DNA of 43,418 nucleotides, taken from the NCBI GenBank assembly GCA_021201395.1, contig JAJQFB010000090.1, positions 1 through 43,418 of the forward strand. The letters run 5' to 3'. Under the pieces are notes generated by a model. The model had not been told where the DNA came from. It saw nothing but the letters and a program-made list of their open reading frames with translations, and searched no databases. Of this stretch, positions 8,075 to 14,371 are shown one piece after another. The position numbers and the translations under genes were made by a program. How positions within the stretch are numbered: position 1 is the first letter of the stretch; each line of letters opens with the position of its first letter. Origin of the DNA: Clostridiales bacterium. GTDB taxonomy: Bacteria > Bacillota > Clostridia > Lachnospirales > CAG-274.

Positions 8075-8221
8075 TTAATAATCCAATATAACATTAGTTG
8101 AAAATGTCTTTAAAGCTGAGGAAGCAAGTGTGCTTGATATTGTAACGCCATCGGCAATATCACCGGAGCTTTGAAACTTAACTACATCCATCTTAGGTTT
8201 TTCATAATTTTTCATTTTCAT
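8075..8221 (-). CDS. 48-residue peptide of unknown function downstream of pectinesterase
   Basis: Open frame of 48 codons and TAA, starting at ATG 8221 with GAGGAGGG directly upstream on the minus strand (a second in-frame ATG is at 8215). The N terminus MKMKNYEKPKMDVVKF is followed by a Ser/Thr/Ala-rich stretch and ends VILDY. It starts 14 bp after the pectinesterase stop codon, so it is co-transcribed with it, and precedes the terminator hairpin. Short peptides beginning M-K-x-Y-x-x-P-x-x-x-V-V-x-F occur in gut Firmicutes and some precede modified-peptide loci. I know of no proven function and see no modifying enzyme here. No signal peptide or transmembrane segment. Confidence 0.6.
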   Translation of the reverse strand: MKMKNYEKPKMDVVKFQSSGDIADGVTISSTLASSALKTFSTNVILDY

Positions 8222-8235
8222 CAGCCCTCCTCTGC

Positions 8236-10965
8236 TTAGCTGTTTATTGCCGTACCGGTTGAATACAATGTATCTCCGTCTACTGTTGTAATATATGTAT
8301 AAACATATATCGTATCACCGTTGTATGATGATATATCGCTTATAACAGCTCCGTAAACATAGCCGCCGTTGGAATCTGTGTAGCTTGTTTCACTCTCACC
8401 GAAAGTTATAGTGCTGTAAACAACAGTTGATGTATCGGTTGCGTCTGAGTTAAAGCTGCTGCTGAAATCGGTCTTGTCATCATCGGTTGTAAAGTAAATG
8501 CCTACTTCCGCCACATCATCTGTATATGTACTCGGAAGATTGCCGTAAACAAGCGGCTCATCGCTGTCCGTTGCCTTTGTGTAATAGTTAAATACATTTG
8601 CGGCAAATTTTGATTCATAGTTAGCAGGCTTCCAGTCTCCGAGGCAGTTTGTTATAATGTCATCGTTAATAACCTTTGCCAGTTCATCACTGCTGTTTGT
8701 CAAAATACCGCCCTTTGTTGAAGATGCTGCCGTTGATTCTATGGTCTTGCCATTTGATGTGTTTCCGTATTCGTAGAAATATGTTCCCGAAAGAGGATAA
8801 CTTGAACTTAAAGAATCGTTCCAACCGATTGAATTAATATATCCGTTTGTTTCACAGCCTATGAAATATGCCGTTGCGTCCGTATCCCACGATCTTCCGT
8901 AATAGCCCTGCAATGATGTAGTTTCATCGGAAACCGTAATCTTGCAGTTTCTGAAAACATATGGGTATGACTTGGGCGCTGTGATATAGCCGAGAGAGCT
9001 TGTCTGACTTGTCTGAACATACCACTGTAATGTACAGTCATCGAAAACCATATAGCCTGCACCGCAGATATAGTCTACATTTCCGCCTATGGTACAATTC
9101 TTGAAATAAGCGTGATTTGTAAGCTCGCCGTTATAGCCTAATGTATCCTGTGCGGAAAGTATGGAACAGTTATATAATTCCGCATAATCTCCCTTTATAC
9201 TGAGAGCGTTCGCCCTTTCCTTTTCAGAATAAGCCGTAACGTCAAGATTTTCTGTTCTGTCACTTACAGTGTAGCTTTTTGTTTCACCGGTGCTGCTTTC
9301 TGTATATGTGCCGCAAACAGCGCCGTCCTCAAGCTCTTTCGAGGTCACATAATAGTTGTATGTATTTTTAAAGGTAACGTCCTCGCCTCTGAAATAGTCG
9401 CCCGTAACTATAACAACACCACCCCAAAAAGCAGTCGCCGTACTCGACATTTCATATTTGTCCCTGAAGAGCGTTTCACTGTAATAGCCGTTTGAATCAA
9501 CAGAATAATATTTATTTGCTATGCCGTAATACCAGTTGATTTCGTGGCCGTTGCCGTTTATCGTAACATAGTCCGTGTCAACCAAAACCCGCTCCTGACA
9601 GTCAGCCGTAAAGTTAATTGTAACCCTGTAATCCTCGCTTGACTCTCTCTCCATAGCCTTAACAGCCGCTATAGCCTCCGTCACCGTGTCATAATCGCCG
9701 GGCACGCTTATTGAACTTGTATATTCGACTGTTGTTGGCGTTGTGGAAATTACTACAGTATTTATATAAGCCGACTGACTGCCGCTTGCAACATTTCCGA
9801 CAGCGGTCACTTCAATCGTAACATATTCGTCCCCTGAAACTGTGTAATATGTAGCTGTAAGGGAAGTCCCGCTGTCCGCTGCTGTGCCGCTTTCGCTGCT
9901 GCCGGTTATGGTAAACTCACCGTCATAATAGCCTGTAACAACAACTGTCTTTCCCGATGAAACAGGCACCTTGATAGTCGCCCCTACTCCGCCTGAAACC
10001 GTACTGCTGCTGTGCGCCGAAAAGTTTGTAAACGTAAGAGCCGTTGAGCTGTCCTGAATTTCGTCATAAAGAGTATATGTTGTAACTGCGGTGTCATCGC
10101 TTTCAAGGTAAACCTCGTTTGTCGTGTCGCTGTCCTCAACCAATACTCTGTCATAGGTAGTATAGCCGTCTGCACCGCTGACCGAGGTTTCATAGTCTCC
10201 TGCGGGAACATCAATTTCATATGTTGTTGTGCCGTCTGTGGTGGTAATGGTTCCGTCCGCTGTTGAAGCGGTATGAGTATCGTTGTATTCAACGTCTGTA
10301 AATGTTACAGATGTAACCGTACTTGCAACCCCGGAAGTATCGCAGGTAATCTCGCCGGAAAGTTTATATGTAGTTGTTGTATCCTTACTTGTTCCCACCT
10401 TTGAATTGTCGGCAACTATTGTACTGATATAATCGTTATATGTACATTCGACCTTGAGATATGTATAACTGACTTCATCGGTAAATGTCAGCGTAGTAAG
10501 CTCATCGCTGCTTCCTACAGTATATTCAATATACTTTGATGAAGCTGTATATGTTGTGGAATTTATGGAATATGTTGCACTTGCAGAATATGTATTTATT
10601 GTAATTTTAGTCAGTACGTCAGCCGGAAGATAAAGTATTGTTCCGCTGTTTATCTGACACCATTCGTCGCTTCTGGTATAATTAGTGAACTTGCCGCTTG
10701 AAGCATCAACATAGACAGCTCCGTAACCGCCGTTATCGGTATATACCCATCCTGCGGATGTGTAATCGGTAACACTGCTGTCTTTAAAGTAGTAGCGTGT
10801 TCCTGCGGTGCTGTAACCAAAATCCCAAGTGTAGCTTTCCGCTCTTGTCGAGGTGCTGTCGTCTGACGAGTCCTCATCATCGGCAAAGGCCGTAACCGAC
10901 AGGCTTGCCGCCGCCATAATAATTGCAAGAATCATCGCTGTTATCTTGCTTAGTTTCCGTTTCAA
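8236..10965 (-). CDS. Secreted pectin methylesterase (CE8), multidomain
   Basis: Removes methyl groups from homogalacturonan outside the cell. 909 aa from a TTG start with an exceptionally strong GGAGGAGGAA site at 10971-10980. Signal peptide 1-28 (cleavage about TAFA-DD). Residues 40-410 form Thr/Tyr-rich beta-sandwich regions (possible carbohydrate-binding and regulatory-like domains). The CE8 beta-helix runs from about 415 to 760 and keeps the catalytic set: QDTLGYN (about 604), GNVDYICG (about 628) and GRSW (about 689); DFIFG of most members is DYICG, with the Asp retained. A further beta domain (about 800-909) ends the protein. No dockerin, SLH or sortase signal, so it is probably released or non-covalently held. 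Confidence 0.9.
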   Translation of the reverse strand: MKRKLSKITAMILAIIMAAASLSVTAFADDEDSSDDSTSTRAESYTWDFGYSTAGTRYYFKDSSVTDYTSAGWVYTDNGGYGAVYVDASSGKFTNYTRSDEWCQINSGTILYLPADVLTKITINTYSASATYSINSTTYTASSKYIEYTVGSSDELTTLTFTDEVSYTYLKVECTYNDYISTIVADNSKVGTSKDTTTTYKLSGEITCDTSGVASTVTSVTFTDVEYNDTHTASTADGTITTTDGTTTYEIDVPAGDYETSVSGADGYTTYDRVLVEDSDTTNEVYLESDDTAVTTYTLYDEIQDSSTALTFTNFSAHSSSTVSGGVGATIKVPVSSGKTVVVTGYYDGEFTITGSSESGTAADSGTSLTATYYTVSGDEYVTIEVTAVGNVASGSQSAYINTVVISTTPTTVEYTSSISVPGDYDTVTEAIAAVKAMERESSEDYRVTINFTADCQERVLVDTDYVTINGNGHEINWYYGIANKYYSVDSNGYYSETLFRDKYEMSSTATAFWGGVVIVTGDYFRGEDVTFKNTYNYYVTSKELEDGAVCGTYTESSTGETKSYTVSDRTENLDVTAYSEKERANALSIKGDYAELYNCSILSAQDTLGYNGELTNHAYFKNCTIGGNVDYICGAGYMVFDDCTLQWYVQTSQTSSLGYITAPKSYPYVFRNCKITVSDETTSLQGYYGRSWDTDATAYFIGCETNGYINSIGWNDSLSSSYPLSGTYFYEYGNTSNGKTIESTAASSTKGGILTNSSDELAKVINDDIITNCLGDWKPANYESKFAANVFNYYTKATDSDEPLVYGNLPSTYTDDVAEVGIYFTTDDDKTDFSSSFNSDATDTSTVVYSTITFGESETSYTDSNGGYVYGAVISDISSYNGDTIYVYTYITTVDGDTLYSTGTAINS

Positions 10966-11220
10966 AGTGTTTCCTCCTCCTTATTTAAAAAAATTAAAAA
11001 ATGTTGCTAAATCCTTGTTTAAGTCATAAAGCTGCCGGTTTAATAATAAATTTAACCAATTATTGACTTCTCAAGGCTACATTCAGTATACTAAATTCCC
11101 CCCGTGTCAATTAATTTAACATTAAAAATGAAAATTTATGAAGAAAATAAAAAAAGATATATCACTCCCGGCATATCCAAATTTATTTGCTGTTTTTATT
11201 TAAAAAATCACCTTAAGTCC

Positions 11221-11249
11221 TTGACTTTCTCTCAGTTATATGCTATTAT
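11221..11249 (+). promoter_or_regulatory. Promoter of antisense RNA, unit 1
   Basis: -35 TTGACT (11221-11226), 17-bp spacer, -10 TATTAT (11244-11249). The same elements recur in unit 2 although the spacer sequence differs, so they are conserved under divergence. Confidence 0.7.
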
Positions 11250-11255
11250 AAAATC

Positions 11256-11362
11256 ACAAGAGGGAGCAACTGACGAGCAGTTGCTCTCCACCTAACTATT
11301 ATTTAATTGAAATAATTAAAGTAACTGTTTAGATTGGGCGTCAGAACGGTTACTTTTTCTTT
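11256..11362 (+). ncRNA. Predicted antisense (antitoxin) RNA, unit 1
   Basis: About 105 nt. It begins just after the promoter, folds a 5' hairpin GAGCAACTG-ACGAG-CAGTTGCTC, has an AU-rich linker, and ends in the terminator AGTAACTGTTT...AACGGTTACT followed by TTTTTCTTT. The terminator's right arm is complementary to the last codons and stop of the 28-residue peptide on the other strand, so the two RNAs overlap at their 3' ends as in txpA/RatA and bsrG/SR4 type I systems. The 5' and 3' positions are predicted, not measured. Confidence 0.6.
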
Positions 11363-11436
11363 ATGTATCGAATCACTTTGACAATTACCGCAACTGCCAA
11401 AGCAATCACATAAACGTCATGAATAATCTCTATCAT
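11350..11436 (-). CDS. 28-residue hydrophobic peptide, candidate type I toxin (copy 1)
   Basis: ATG at 11436, with AGGAGG at 11445-11450 eight bases upstream, and TAA at 11350-11352. It has an acidic N terminus (MIEIIHDVY), one membrane-spanning stretch (VIALAVAVIVKVI) and a basic tail (RYIKKK), the standard shape of type I toxins that insert in the membrane. The mRNA has a leader of about 120 nt with its own promoter (11561-11589). No homologue can be named with certainty. An in-frame GTG 15 codons upstream (11481) sits only 2 nt from an AGGAGG and is a less likely start. Confidence 0.65.
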   Translation of the reverse strand: MIEIIHDVYVIALAVAVIVKVIRYIKKK

Positions 11437-11560
11437 AAATATCACCTCCTCGCACCCAAGATTTTTGTAATGCCTCAGCACCACCTCCTGCGTGTTCGGA
11501 TAGGTGAAAAGAACCGCCCGTCAACCCCCTCAAGGGCATAAGCAAACTGCTTATGTAAAA

Positions 11561-11589
11561 AGTATACCACCCTTTCCCCAATAAAGCAA
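11561..11589 (-). promoter_or_regulatory. Promoter of toxin mRNA, unit 1
   Basis: On the minus strand: -35 TTGCTT (11584-11589), 17-bp spacer, -10 TATACT (11561-11566). The leader that follows contains the hairpin CATAAGCAGTTTGCTTATG (11538-11556) and a second AGGAGG at 11484-11489 before the true ribosome site. Confidence 0.65.
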
Positions 11590-11688
11590 CATTAATATTT
11601 TATTTTCCTAAAAAAAGCAATAAAAAACGCCCCTAACGGCATATCTGAAATTAATTTTGTCCTGTTTTCAAAAATTTACTTCCGCCTA

Positions 11689-11717
11689 TTGACTTTTCCC
11701 CAAACTTATGTTATTAT
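11689..11717 (+). promoter_or_regulatory. Promoter of antisense RNA, unit 2
   Basis: -35 TTGACT (11689-11694), 17-bp spacer, -10 TATTAT (11712-11717), the same hexamers as unit 1. Confidence 0.7.
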
Positions 11718-11723
11718 AATACC

Positions 11724-11823
11724 ACAAGAGGGAGCAACCGCCGAGCGGCTGCTTTTCCCCTAACATAACTAATAAATATTAGTAACCGTTTGGATTAGGC
11801 CTCAAAACGGTTACTTTTTCTTT
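11724..11823 (+). ncRNA. Predicted antisense (antitoxin) RNA, unit 2
   Basis: About 100 nt, same plan as unit 1. The 5' hairpin is AGCAACCGC-CGA-GCGGCTGCT and the terminator is a perfect 11-bp stem AGTAACCGTTT / AAACGGTTACT plus a T tract. Compared with unit 1 both stems have changed sequence while staying paired, which supports a functional RNA. Confidence 0.6.
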
Positions 11824-11897
11824 ATGTATCGAATCACTTTAACAATTATTGCAACTGCCAAAGCGGTCACATAAACGTCATAGATAATCTCTATCAT
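11811..11897 (-). CDS. 28-residue hydrophobic peptide, candidate type I toxin (copy 2)
   Basis: Second copy, ATG at 11897 and TAA at 11811-11813, same AGGAGG spacing. It differs from copy 1 at only three residues (His6 to Tyr, Ile11 to Thr, Val17 to Ile) and keeps the acidic-hydrophobic-basic layout. Conserved length and conservative changes between copies argue that the frame is translated. See copy 1 for the interpretation. Confidence 0.65.
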   Translation of the reverse strand: MIEIIYDVYVTALAVAIIVKVIRYIKKK

Positions 11898-12021
11898 AAA
11901 TATCACCTCCTCGCACCCAAGATTTTTGTAATGCCTCAGCACCACCTCCTGCGTGTTCGGATAGGTGAAAAGAACCGCCCGTCAACCCCCTCAAGGGCAT
12001 AAGCAAACTGCTTATGTAAAA

Positions 12022-12050
12022 AGTATACCACCCTTTCCCCAATAAAGCAA
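12022..12050 (-). promoter_or_regulatory. Promoter of toxin mRNA, unit 2
   Basis: -35 TTGCTT (12045-12050), 17-bp spacer, -10 TATACT (12022-12027) on the minus strand; identical to unit 1. Confidence 0.65.
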
Positions 12051-12319
12051 CATTAATATTTTATTTTCCTAAAAAAAGCAATAAAAAACGCCCCTACGGC
12101 ATATCTGAAATTAATTTTGTCCTGTAGTGAATTCCCAAAGTAAATTTCATAGTGGAAAAAGCTGAATTTAGCTTGAGAAAGAGCTGAAATAAATCTGAAA
12201 AAAGGGAACGGATTCGCAATAAAGTAAAAAAAGAAAGAAAAAATGACACAACAAAGAATCCTGAGAGGTAAAGCTTCTCAGACTAAATTCCATTGCGGCG
12301 GAATTTACTATGATCAGAA

Positions 12320-12360
12320 GTTTTCCTGTGGAAAACCGCCTTGCGGCGTCGGACGCCTTT
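12320..12360. repeat. GTTTTCC hairpin element, left of the IS30 remnant
   Basis: GTTTTCCTGTGGAAAAC (12320-12336) followed by CGCC-TTGC-GGCGTCGGACGCC. It resembles the hairpins at 12632-12652 and 21830-21848, which have a GGTTTTGCC/GGCAAAACC stem and nearby CCCGA or GCCTCAGA words. It may be one small repeat family. Confidence 0.35.
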
Positions 12361-12381
12361 CCGATTCTCGATGAAAATCGC

Positions 12382-12590
12382 TCAAAATTTAAGCAATCTC
12401 GGAGACTGAATTACCATATTCGCCGGAACAAAAGAAATGCCAAGAACATTGGCAAGTTCCTTTGAATAAGTAAAGACAAACATATCATATGCACTTTTAC
12501 AGTTAAATTGTTTTCGCTTAATTGCATTTATATGGGAAAAGATAAGATTGACCATGTCTTGGGTGAAGCTGTCAAACGATGTTCCGACAG
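12382..12590 (-). pseudogene. IS30-family transposase, C-terminal remnant
   Basis: The minus strand reads about 69 codons ending TGA at 12382-12384: GTSFDSFTQDMVNLIF, then HINAIKRKQFNCKSAYDMF, then LGISFVPANMVIQSPRLLK. This matches the C-terminal end of IS30-type transposases of Firmicutes (GTSFDxxTQxDxNxxxxHIN, KRxxLxxxxPYxxF, LLGxxxxPxxxxxLxPxLL). The catalytic DDE core is missing; upstream of 12590 the frame leaves the homology and enters a hairpin repeat. It is a dead fragment. The surrounding 12126-12850 holds no other gene that I can support. Confidence 0.72.
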
Positions 12591-12619
12591 AACAATGAAG
12601 AACTCAAAAGACGTTGGGC

Positions 12620-12660
12620 ACCCGACAGGGCGGTTTTGCCTAGGGCAAAACCTCTGAGGC
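12620..12660. repeat. GGTTTTGCC hairpin element, right of the IS30 remnant
   Basis: GGTTTTGCC-TAG-GGCAAAACC (12632-12652), flanked by CCCGACAGGGC and CTCTGAGGC. Its reverse complement shares GCCTCAGA-GTTTTGCC-GGCAAAACCG with the insert inside the MITE copy at 21.8 kb. Confidence 0.4.
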
Positions 12661-12851
12661 CTGTTGGCAGGAAAACCTGATACACGTATTACAGAGCGGT
12701 CAATGCCGAGAACTGTTGAGCCTTAGACTCTCCCTCTGTGTCCATATTAATAATTTTTAAGAAATAATGCGGCGATTTTTGTAATTTCCACTTGACAAGG
12801 GATCACTTCATAACAGCTTTGTAAAAAATTATTTAAAATATAAAAAATAAA

Positions 12852-12884
12852 TAAAAAAGACCCTTTCTTTTCGGAAAAGGTCTG
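12852..12884 (-). terminator. Terminator after the tRNA pair
   Basis: Minus strand: AGACCTTTTC-CGA-AAAGAAAGGGTCT hairpin followed by TTTTTTATTTATTTTTTAT, 15 nt after tRNA-Met. Confidence 0.75.
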
Positions 12885-12898
12885 AAATTTTAAAGAAA

Positions 12899-12972
12899 TA
12901 GCGGAAGGGGGATTTGAACCCTCGACACCACGGGTATGAACCGTGTGCTCTAGCCAACTGAGCTATTCCGCC
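12899..12972 (-). tRNA. tRNA-Met (CAT), elongator type
   Basis: 74-nt cloverleaf starting GGCGGAATAGCTCAG, anticodon loop TTCATAC (CAT), T arm GGGTTCAAATC. The acceptor stem pairs fully with one G-U at position 1-72 and discriminator A73; CCA is not encoded. A normal paired 1-72 end and resemblance to Bacillus elongator tRNA-Met argue against initiator type. Confidence 0.95.
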
Positions 12973-12976
12973 CCAG

Positions 12977-13049
12977 TGGGAACAATAGGGCTCGAACCTA
13001 TGACCTCCTGCTTGTAAGGCAGATGCTCTCCCAGCTGAGCTATGCTCCC
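12977..13049 (-). tRNA. tRNA-Val (TAC)
   Basis: 73-nt cloverleaf starting GGGAGCATAGCTCAG, anticodon loop CTTACAA (TAC), T arm AGGTTCGAGCC, acceptor GGGAGCA/TGTTCCC with discriminator A. It is transcribed first of the pair; four bases separate it from tRNA-Met. CCA is not encoded. Confidence 0.96.
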
Positions 13050-13113
13050 GAATGCTTTGCAAAAATTGTAAAACCATATAAATTATATCCGTCACATTTC
13101 AGAGACAAATAAA

Positions 13114-13142
13114 AGTATACCATTTAAATAACAAAAAGTCAA
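13114..13142 (-). promoter_or_regulatory. Promoter of the tRNA-Val/tRNA-Met operon
   Basis: -35 TTGACT (13137-13142), 17-bp spacer, -10 TATACT (13114-13119) on the minus strand, about 60 bp upstream of the first tRNA. Confidence 0.75.
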
Positions 13143-13190
13143 GGGCTTTTTTATATTTTTATGAAATTTTTTTGACGAGGTGGTTACAGT

Positions 13191-13619
13191 TCAGCCCAAA
13201 AGGGGCTCTATTATAAAGCAACGAGTCCTTTTGAAATTATTGTATTCACGCTCTGAAAGACACACAAGTGCTTTCTTTTTATGAACAGTAAATGATTCTA
13301 TTTGTATTTTTTTCAGCCGATTTAACAATGTGATTTCATTGGATTTTGCATATGTATTCTTTGTCTTTTTGTTTTGCCTGTATCCTTTGAGTATAATTTT
13401 ACCATAGTTTGTTTCAAAGTTTTTGACTTCTTCAAAATCAAACCATTCATTATGCTTAAGCTTTTCTTTGCATTTGTTATTAGCCTTTGTCAGCAATGTT
13501 CCGAGTTCTCCGCTCCAGCTGTTTCCTGTGTCCTCACTGTTCTTTTGAAAGTATCTGAGCAAATGTACATTACATTCCCCGTGTCCTTTGAATCTCATCG
13601 GCAGAGCAGACCCTGACAA
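13191..13619 (-). CDS. Unrecognised open frame, possibly part of a broken gene
   Basis: 142 codons from a TTG with no ribosome site; an internal ATG at 13598 would give 135 codons. It overlaps the signal-peptidase fragment by 50 bp in another frame. The product is basic and Lys/Asn-rich (NKKTKNTYAKSNEITLLNRLKKIQ) with no signal peptide or membrane helix. I do not recognise a family. Base composition is more AT-rich than the neighbouring genes. It may be the tail of a gene whose 5' part was replaced, or a decayed mobile gene; whether it is expressed is doubtful. Confidence 0.3.
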   Translation of the reverse strand: MSGSALPMRFKGHGECNVHLLRYFQKNSEDTGNSWSGELGTLLTKANNKCKEKLKHNEWFDFEEVKNFETNYGKIILKGYRQNKKTKNTYAKSNEITLLNRLKKIQIESFTVHKKKALVCLSEREYNNFKRTRCFIIEPLLG

Positions 13620-13860
13620 AAATCAGGTCGCCTACTGAGTAAGTCAGTTCCATAGAGCCCGTCAATACATCGTAATATCTGTAGCCGAATATTGATTTAT
13701 CCTGAGACCTTGAGTTTGCAAAAGCAACAGCCGCCGCTATTATAGCCACAAGCATAAGATAAAACAACACCTCAGACAGTATTCCGAATAAAGCGGAGCG
13801 TTTAACCGCCCTTTCGGATAGTGGATTAAAAATCCCCCGCTCATTTATCGAAAAAAGCAA
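13570..13860 (-). pseudogene. SipW-like signal peptidase I, truncated
   Basis: 96 codons resembling the N-terminal half of ER/archaeal-type signal peptidases (SipW family): a membrane helix (LFYLMLVAIIAAAVAF, about residues 33-48) and the catalytic Ser box YYDVLTGSMELTYSVGDLIFV. The frame ends soon after SADEIQ, so the second catalytic region (the His/Asp boxes following DVITY... in the family) is absent. The start is a TTG without a ribosome site. The missing half and poor start indicate a broken gene. The adjoining reading frame does not supply the lost part. Confidence 0.55.
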
Positions 13861-14096
13861 AGAGGAAAGTATTTTCGGAATAAAATTATTCGGGTCTTAA
13901 TAAATTTCGGCAAAACTCTTGTATCTTTTACACAAATAATTACTCCTAAAAGACACATATATTTGTATAAAAGCTATTTAAAAATTTTGCTTATTGATAA
14001 AATTATATCATATATCAGTGCAAGCATTTTTTAACAAAAAAGCCAATTTTTCCAATTAATATTTAATAAAAACGTATAAATTTTCGTTTTTTTTTA

Positions 14097-14136
14097 TAAA
14101 AAAACAAAGCCGAATCTGCTTCCTAAATTCGACTTT
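14097..14136 (-). terminator. Rho-independent terminator downstream of nadBC
   Basis: Minus strand: AAAGTCGAAT (14127-14136), 11-nt loop, ATTCGGCTTT (14106-14115), then a T-rich tract. It is the first good terminator after nadC, about 235 bp downstream. The 511-bp gap 13861-14371 otherwise holds only AT-rich sequence, the decayed MITE copy and the hairpin at 14304-14348. Confidence 0.6.
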
Positions 14137-14223
14137 AACAAATCAAAACCAACAGTGACTAAAATTTTATTAACAAGTCGTTTACATTTTAAGCCTCCGT
14201 TTCTCATCAACCATATATAAATT

Positions 14224-14275
14224 TTAAGTAAGCAGTGATTAATTCGATGAAGCAAATTATGCACTGATTTTTTGA
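14224..14275. repeat. Degenerate copy D of the MITE-like element
   Basis: TTAAGTAAGCAGTGATTAATTC is followed by GATGAAGCAAATTATGCACTGATTTTTTGAAC split over the element. It aligns with the terminal 50 bp of copies at 21736 and 25486 (TTAAGGAAACGATGATTAAT..., GAAGCAGATT, CGCTGATTTTTTCGA). The rest of the element is not recognisable. Confidence 0.55.
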
Positions 14276-14303
14276 ACATCAAATGCAGTACAGACGTATA
14301 AAC

Positions 14304-14348
14304 AGCAAAAAGCATATTCAATTCCCGAGAAAAGCTATGCTCTTTGCT
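14304..14348. other. Hairpin just downstream of nadC
   Basis: AGCAAAAAGCATA (14304-14316) and TATGCTCTTTGCT (14336-14348) form a 13-bp stem with one mismatch, 24 bp after the nadC stop. It has no T tract, so it may protect or process the mRNA 3' end rather than terminate it. Confidence 0.4.
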
Positions 14349-14371
14349 GCTTTGATATTTTGATGCTTTTA

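Larger units (their letters stand above)
11221..12125. repeat. Tandem duplication of a small toxin/antisense-RNA module (about 445 bp x 2)
   Basis: Unit 1 is 11221-11665 and unit 2 is 11689-12125. From the toxin coding region to the right end the copies are almost identical; the antisense-RNA ends differ more but conserve promoter, 5' hairpin and terminator hairpin. Both end GAAATTAATTTTGTCCTGT. This fills most of the gap between the pectinesterase and the tRNA genes; 10966-11220 upstream holds only AT-rich sequence and possible promoters. Confidence 0.85.

Noticed and set aside
11104-11295. 63-codon plus-strand frame before the toxin modules
   Set aside because: GTG start without a ribosome site, runs across the antisense promoter and hairpin, and the product has no recognisable features.
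11221-12125. CRISPR array
   Set aside because: Only two long units with internal genes and promoters, no short regularly spaced repeats, and no cas genes in the window.
12829-13095. 88-codon frame across the tRNA genes
   Set aside because: It is simply the translation of two tRNAs and their terminator.
14094-14321. 75-codon minus-strand frame
   Set aside because: Covers the terminator hairpin and the decayed MITE copy D; no ribosome site.
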